Source: Methanobacteriota archaeon
GTDB lineage: Archaea > Micrarchaeota > Micrarchaeia > Anstonellales > J096
Direction: 5' to 3'
DNA length: 8,772 nt
NCBI GenBank assembly: GCA_003694965.1
Contig: RFJG01000085.1
Span: 1 to 8,772, forward strand
Numbering within the stretch: the first letter of the stretch is position 1; each line of letters begins with the position of its first letter. Below are positions 5,962-8,772 of this stretch, one piece after another. The notes beneath the pieces were generated by a model. It did no database searches. It saw only the letters and a list, made by a program, of their open reading frames with translations, and had not been told where the DNA came from. The translations under genes were made by a program, and so were the position numbers.

Positions 5962-6357
5962 CTATTCTCCTATGCAATTCTCCACTCCATAGTCCTCAAT
6001 AACAACCATGAATTCAAGCGGCTCCTCCAAGAAGGCCTTCCTAATATCCTCTTTTTCAAGCAGGGCCTTCATGATAGCAATCCTATCCGCTTCTTCCAAC
6101 GCAGCCAGGTTTTCTAATGCTTCCCTAGCTGCATCAAGCTTATCATGGAGCGACTTTTCAACTATCTCCTCAGCGAGCTTCTCAATAAGTTCTTTTTTTA
6201 TTTTTTCCAGGCTTCTTTTGTCATTGTCCTTGTCCAACAGAGGTTTCTTCCTCGGATAGCTCCTTTCCAGCAATTCAGCTCCCTTTATGAAAAAGCGCAC
6301 TAACCTCCTATCCGGCGGTTCCTCTTGTGTTTCATCCCCCATAATAGCCAGCCCCAT
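5962..6357 (-). CDS. Small charged helical protein, function unknown
   Basis: 131 residues from the ATG at 6357. Alternative in-frame starts are ATG 6372 (136 residues) and TTG 6384 (140). The only convincing TATA-like element (TTTTAAATT around 6383-6391) overlaps or nearly abuts these and would start transcription near 6361, favouring 6357 with a leader of a few bases; ATG 6372 cannot be excluded. After a short acidic, proline-containing start, residues 17-32 are amphipathic, 46-85 are a strongly charged coiled-coil-like helix (KKELIEKLAEEIVEKSL), and 88-131 contain alternating helices with the block AFLEEPLEF (108-116). That block has a counterpart in the small protein encoded at 7162-7596. 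No signal peptide, no membrane segment and no known family. Confidence 0.65.
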   Translation of the reverse strand: MGLAIMGDETQEEPPDRRLVRFFIKGAELLERSYPRKKPLLDKDNDKRSLEKIKKELIEKLAEEIVEKSLHDKLDAAREALENLAALEEADRIAIMKALLEKEDIRKAFLEEPLEFMVVIEDYGVENCIGE

Positions 6358-6382
6358 CTTATAGTGGTACATAGATTCAAAC

Positions 6383-6391
6383 AATTTAAAA
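6383..6391 (-). promoter_or_regulatory. TATA-like element of the charged helical gene
   Basis: TTTTAAATT on the minus strand, centred about 30 bases before ATG 6357 and only 15 before ATG 6372. It is weaker and less ideally spaced than the other promoters in the window. Confidence 0.35.
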
Positions 6392-6447
6392 CCTTAATCC
6401 GCCCAACTAAATGATCAACCATTATCGATAGCCCGCCAATAGGAATA

Positions 6448-6457
6448 TTTATAAATA
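6448..6457 (+). promoter_or_regulatory. TATA box of the ankyrin gene
   Basis: TTTATAAATA is the strongest TATA consensus match in the window, centred 27 bases before the ATG at 6479, again predicting a leaderless mRNA. Confidence 0.65.
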
Positions 6458-6478
6458 CTATCAACCATAAATTATAAC

Positions 6479-7159
6479 ATGACTACTAAATCAACAACTA
6501 ATAAGAGCAAGCAATCAAGCAAGAAAACAAATAGCAGAGCATTCAAAGACAGGGAAGGCATAATAGAAGCAAACCTAAAAGACCTCACAAGTGCTGCAAT
6601 CTCTGCAATTCAGAACGATGAAGCACATATATTAAGAGCATTGTTGAGGGCTGGACTCCCGACTGACAGCGGTTATGATGTGGGGAAACTTATACACGCA
6701 TCTATCCTACACATGTCCTTTGAGAGCCTTGTGGCCCTCATTGAATTCAAAGCAGATGTTAACATAGATAATAGATGGAAAGAGAAAGCGATACATTTGG
6801 CAGCTGAGCTGGACTTTGTTGATGCCATTAAGGTTCTTATGGAGGCAGGAGCAGAGATAGACCCAAGGGATGGTGTATTTAGGACTCCTCTTATGAGAGC
6901 AACTATGAAGAGTTCCACATCTGCAAGTAAATTCCTCGTAGATAACGGGGCAGACATAAACGCCACTAACCTTACAAGGACAGAGAGTCCTCTTCTCAAC
7001 AGTATCAATGCTAGGAACAACGAATTGATAATCTACCTTCTTGATAGGGGAGCGGATACTTCATTAGTACAGCCACCTTATGCTAAGCTCAGCGACATAG
7101 CAAAAGATAAGGGAGTCAAGAGGGACATCATCAGGATGTTAAGAGACGAGGAGGAGTAA
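6479..7159 (+). CDS. Ankyrin-repeat protein
   Basis: 226 residues. The first 25 are Lys/Ser/Thr/Asn-rich and likely disordered. Residues 35-62 form a degenerate capping repeat (ALLRAGLP), then about 68-97 (ALIEFKADVN), 102-130 (KAIHLAAELDFVDAIKVLMEAGAEID), 135-163 (TPLMRATMKSSTSASKFLVDNGADIN) and 169-195 (SPLLNSINARNNELIIYLLDRGADTS) are ankyrin units carrying the usual TPL-x-x-A and LL-x-x-GAD-x-N landmarks, followed by a charged C-terminal cap ending DEEE. Ankyrin arrays are protein-protein interaction scaffolds without catalytic activity; the partner here is unknown. There is no signal peptide or membrane segment, so it is cytoplasmic unless exported by an unconventional route. It has its own promoter and ends two bases before the convergent gene's stop. 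Confidence 0.9.
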   Translation: MTTKSTTNKSKQSSKKTNSRAFKDREGIIEANLKDLTSAAISAIQNDEAHILRALLRAGLPTDSGYDVGKLIHASILHMSFESLVALIEFKADVNIDNRWKEKAIHLAAELDFVDAIKVLMEAGAEIDPRDGVFRTPLMRATMKSSTSASKFLVDNGADINATNLTRTESPLLNSINARNNELIIYLLDRGADTSLVQPPYAKLSDIAKDKGVKRDIIRMLRDEEE

Positions 7160-7161
7160 GG

Positions 7162-7596
7162 TCAATTCCCTTCCAGCGCTTTCTTAAATAACTCTGGGAA
7201 ATACTCGTGAGCATCCGCAAAATTCCTCTTTGCCTCTACTGCTATGTTTACGAACACCAACGGCTCCCTAACAAAAGCCTGCGACAACATCCTATCCGAG
7301 AATGCTTCAAGTGTATTGACGACATTACTCTCTGCTAATTTAAGTATTAGTATCATGCACTCCTTCACAAATTCCTTGTCTTTAGCATCAAGCCTCTTAT
7401 AGCATCTCTTAAATTCTTCGGGCAATTCAAGCTTGTTAGTCCTTCCTATTATCATTACAGGTTTCCTTGGTTCTCTCTCAACCTCTACATCTATGGCAGC
7501 AAAATGATTAACTCTATGTTGAGAGCTCCTCTTATGTGCTGCCCCTATTTGGGGTTTCCCTGCTGCATGGGGGGATTGATGTAACATACTGGCCAC
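7162..7596 (-). CDS. Small protein of unknown function with disordered N-terminus
   Basis: 144 residues from a GTG at 7596, chosen because a TATA-like TTAAATATA is centred 26-27 bases upstream, giving a leaderless GTG start. An ATG three codons in (7587) is preceded by AAGGTGG, which could act as a Shine-Dalgarno site, so it is a real alternative. Residues 1-45 are His/Gln/Ser/Ala/Arg-rich and look disordered. About 56-100 are helical (PEEFKRCYKRLDAKDKEF), and 105-122 contain AFVREPLVFVNIAVE, similar to the AFLEEPLEF block of the protein encoded at 5962-6357. The tail is helical (FPELFKKALEG). Two Cys residues (65, 80) are present but no metal site or catalytic motif. No known family is recognised. 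Confidence 0.65.
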   Translation of the reverse strand: MASMLHQSPHAAGKPQIGAAHKRSSQHRVNHFAAIDVEVEREPRKPVMIIGRTNKLELPEEFKRCYKRLDAKDKEFVKECMILILKLAESNVVNTLEAFSDRMLSQAFVREPLVFVNIAVEAKRNFADAHEYFPELFKKALEGN

Positions 7597-7618
7597 CTTA
7601 TGAATTTCTGTACTATGT

Positions 7619-7627
7619 TATATTTAA
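7619..7627 (-). promoter_or_regulatory. TATA box of the 7162-7596 gene
   Basis: TTAAATATA on the minus strand, centred 26-27 bases before GTG 7596. It shares the 96-base divergent gap with the plus-strand promoter at 7662-7672. Confidence 0.45.
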
Positions 7628-7661
7628 GCTTTTTGGTCTTAGCGGAGCAAATCAGAGCAAC

Positions 7662-7672
7662 TTTATTAAATA
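7662..7672 (+). promoter_or_regulatory. TATA box of the hydrolase-kae1 operon
   Basis: TTTATTAAATA, centred 26 bases before the ATG at 7693. It lies inside the longer open frame that begins at 7600 and therefore argues that translation starts at 7693. Confidence 0.55.
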
Positions 7673-7692
7673 CTTCTCAACGACAGCCATCT

Positions 7693-8190
7693 ATGGTTGT
7701 TGTCTATGTCGGAGGGGCTTCTACAGACGAGCCACTTGCCACTATTTTCTCTTCATCCAAAGCCTTTGATGTAATAAAATGTGATATCAAGAGAGGCAAC
7801 ATAGCAGAGTGGCACGAGGAGAACAAGAGGATAGTTGAGGACACTCTCAGGAAGGCAGCGTGGCGTTATGGCGATGTAATAGCTGTTGGCAAGAGTTATG
7901 GCGTCCGCTTAATCTTAGAGGCTGCTAGCAAGGTAGACAGAGGGATAAGGAAGGTCGTCCTACTCTCCCCTCCTCTATGGAACCAGAACAAGGGAGAGCC
8001 ATACCCTCCTCTCTCATTGCCTAGGGATAAGGAGGTCCTCATAATATATGGGCTTAGCGACCCCTATGTGAGGCAGAAGCTCCTCCCAAGAGCTCCTAAT
8101 GTCAAGGTCGTAAGCCTTCCAGGAGACCACAGCTTGCGACCACTAACAAACTCTAAAGTGGAGTTACTCCTGAAACTCATAACAGAGTGA
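7693..8190 (+). CDS. Small alpha/beta-hydrolase-fold protein (KANL3/Tex30-like)
   Basis: 165 residues from ATG 7693. The frame is open to an ATG at 7600, but the extra 31 residues contain the promoter and do not resemble the fold, whereas residue 1 at 7693 begins directly with the first core strand (MVVVYVGGAS). The nucleophile elbow is GKSYG (66-70, Ser68). It is followed by KVVLLSPPLW, then LIIYGLSDPYV (Asp123) and SLPGDHSL (His146), completing a Ser-Asp-His triad in the right order. The layout matches the small KANL3/Tex30-like alpha/beta hydrolases, which are known mostly as uncharacterised esterase-like proteins. It is cytoplasmic, with no signal peptide. It is shorter than the roughly 200 residues usual for the group, with a minimal cap. 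It ends four bases before kae1, which has no promoter of its own, so the two are probably co-transcribed. Confidence 0.75.
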   Translation: MVVVYVGGASTDEPLATIFSSSKAFDVIKCDIKRGNIAEWHEENKRIVEDTLRKAAWRYGDVIAVGKSYGVRLILEAASKVDRGIRKVVLLSPPLWNQNKGEPYPPLSLPRDKEVLIIYGLSDPYVRQKLLPRAPNVKVVSLPGDHSLRPLTNSKVELLLKLITE

Positions 8191-8194
8191 TATT

Positions 8195-8772
8195 GTGGTG
8201 GAAGGCAAGGTATTTCTTGGCATAGAGAGCACGGCGCACACATTAGGGATAGGCATATATAGTGAGGAAGAAGGCATATTGGCCAATGTCTATGACACAT
8301 ATATGGGCAAGGACGGCATATTGCCAAGAGAAGCTGCCGACCACCATAGCAGGCTCTTCGCAGAGCTCTTGTCGCGAGCCTTTGAGGAAAGCCGGTTGTC
8401 AATAGCTGATATCGATGTCGTGGCAGTTGCTCAAGGTCCGGGCATAGGGGCGCCGCTATCATTTGGCGTTGCGATGGCACGCTACTTAGCTAGCAAGTAT
8501 GGCAAGGAGCTAGTTGGCGTCAACCATCCCTATGCGCACATCGTCATTGTTGAGGAGGCAAGCGGCGTGAATGCCTCGCTTGTCCTCTATGTCAGTGGAG
8601 GCAATACACAGATACTGGCCAAGGGCAGCGACGGTCTATTCTATGTTTTAGGAGAGACTCTTGACATAGGCATGGGCAACCTCTACGACACATTTATGAG
8701 GAAAGCTGGCATAAGGCCCGCACATGGCTCCAAGCTCTCAGAAATAGCTAGCAAGGGTTCCTTTGTAGCATT
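8195..8772 (+). CDS. kae1: KEOPS subunit Kae1, tRNA N6-threonylcarbamoyladenosine synthase catalytic subunit, 3' truncated
   Basis: 192 codons are visible of a protein usually about 320-340 residues; it runs off the right edge. Kae1 transfers the threonylcarbamoyl group from threonylcarbamoyl-AMP to A37 of ANN-decoding tRNAs within the KEOPS complex (with Bud32, Cgi121, Pcc1). Family signatures are LGIESTAHTLGIGI (8-21), REAADHHSRL (45-54), the AQGPGIGAPL glycine loop (79-88), GVNHPYAHI with the metal-binding H111-x3-H115, LYVSGGNTQI (131-140; the Tyr is also a metal ligand in the family) and GETLDIGMGNLYDTF (153-167). Translation starts at GTG 8195 or the adjacent GTG 8198; GAGTGAT overlapping the upstream stop resembles part of an archaeal Shine-Dalgarno sequence. 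Four bases separate it from the hydrolase gene, suggesting translational coupling. Whether it is fused to Bud32, as in some archaea, cannot be seen. Confidence 0.95.
   Translation, partial: MVEGKVFLGIESTAHTLGIGIYSEEEGILANVYDTYMGKDGILPREAADHHSRLFAELLSRAFEESRLSIADIDVVAVAQGPGIGAPLSFGVAMARYLASKYGKELVGVNHPYAHIVIVEEASGVNASLVLYVSGGNTQILAKGSDGLFYVLGETLDIGMGNLYDTFMRKAGIRPAHGSKLSEIASKGSFVA

Noticed and set aside
6008..6259. Plus-strand frame of 83 codons opposite the charged helical gene
   Set aside because: Ser/Phe-rich translation typical of the antisense of a Glu/Lys-rich helical gene.
6673..7020. Minus-strand frame of 115 codons opposite the ankyrin gene
   Set aside because: Antisense shadow of unmistakable ankyrin repeats.
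7600..7692. 31-codon N-terminal extension of the hydrolase
   Set aside because: Contains the TATA box, and the core fold begins at the ATG at 7693.
7536..7769. Plus-strand frame of 77 codons over the divergent promoter gap
   Set aside because: Spans both promoters and runs out of frame into the hydrolase gene; no motif.
8064..8480. Minus-strand frame of 138 codons across the hydrolase-kae1 junction
   Set aside because: Cys/Pro/Arg-rich shadow covering conserved Kae1 motifs on the plus strand.

Overview
The window looks like a stretch of a compact archaeal chromosome. The evidence is a 3'-truncated KEOPS Kae1 gene at the right edge and an archaeal TATA box centred about 25-30 bases upstream of nearly every proposed start codon, with no Shine-Dalgarno leader. 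This is the pattern of leaderless archaeal transcripts. Arg is mostly AGG/AGA and Ile is often ATA. Many short proteins without recognisable families, short gene gaps and tail-to-tail overlaps suggest a small-genome lineage such as a DPANN archaeon, but the sequence alone cannot fix the lineage.

Layout. (1) 1-1335, plus strand: the 3' part of a secreted, probably glycosylated beta-sandwich surface protein with a CARDB domain. (2) 1332-2159, minus: a coiled-coil protein of unknown function with a central hydrophobic hairpin. (3) 2213-4012, plus: a large divergent PHP-domain (metal-dependent phosphoesterase fold) protein. Genes 2 and 3 diverge from one near-palindromic TATA box. (4) 4006-4791, minus: a predicted lipoprotein of the ChaN/EreA/TraB-TIKI-like fold. 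(5) 4821-5519, minus: a predicted secreted all-helical protein. (6) 5585-5827, minus: a small AbrB/MazE-like regulator. (7) 5962-6357, minus: a small charged helical protein. (8) 6479-7159, plus: an ankyrin-repeat protein. (9) 7162-7596, minus: a small unknown protein sharing a short C-terminal motif with gene 7. (10-11) 7693-8190 and 8195-8772, plus: an apparent two-gene operon of a small alpha/beta hydrolase and kae1, the latter running off the window.

How it may work together. Most genes look like independent monocistronic units, so functional links are weak except for the hydrolase-kae1 pair. Genes 1, 4 and 5 are predicted to act outside the cytoplasmic membrane, and gene 2 may contact membranes, so the left two thirds of the window has a cell-surface flavour. 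The AbrB-like gene and the adjacent secreted-protein gene carry the same perfect 10-bp palindrome (ATACTAGTAT) in their promoters, which suggests that the regulator controls itself and that neighbour. No tRNA, rRNA, CRISPR array, insertion sequence or attachment site was seen. No stretch longer than about 135 bases lacks a gene.
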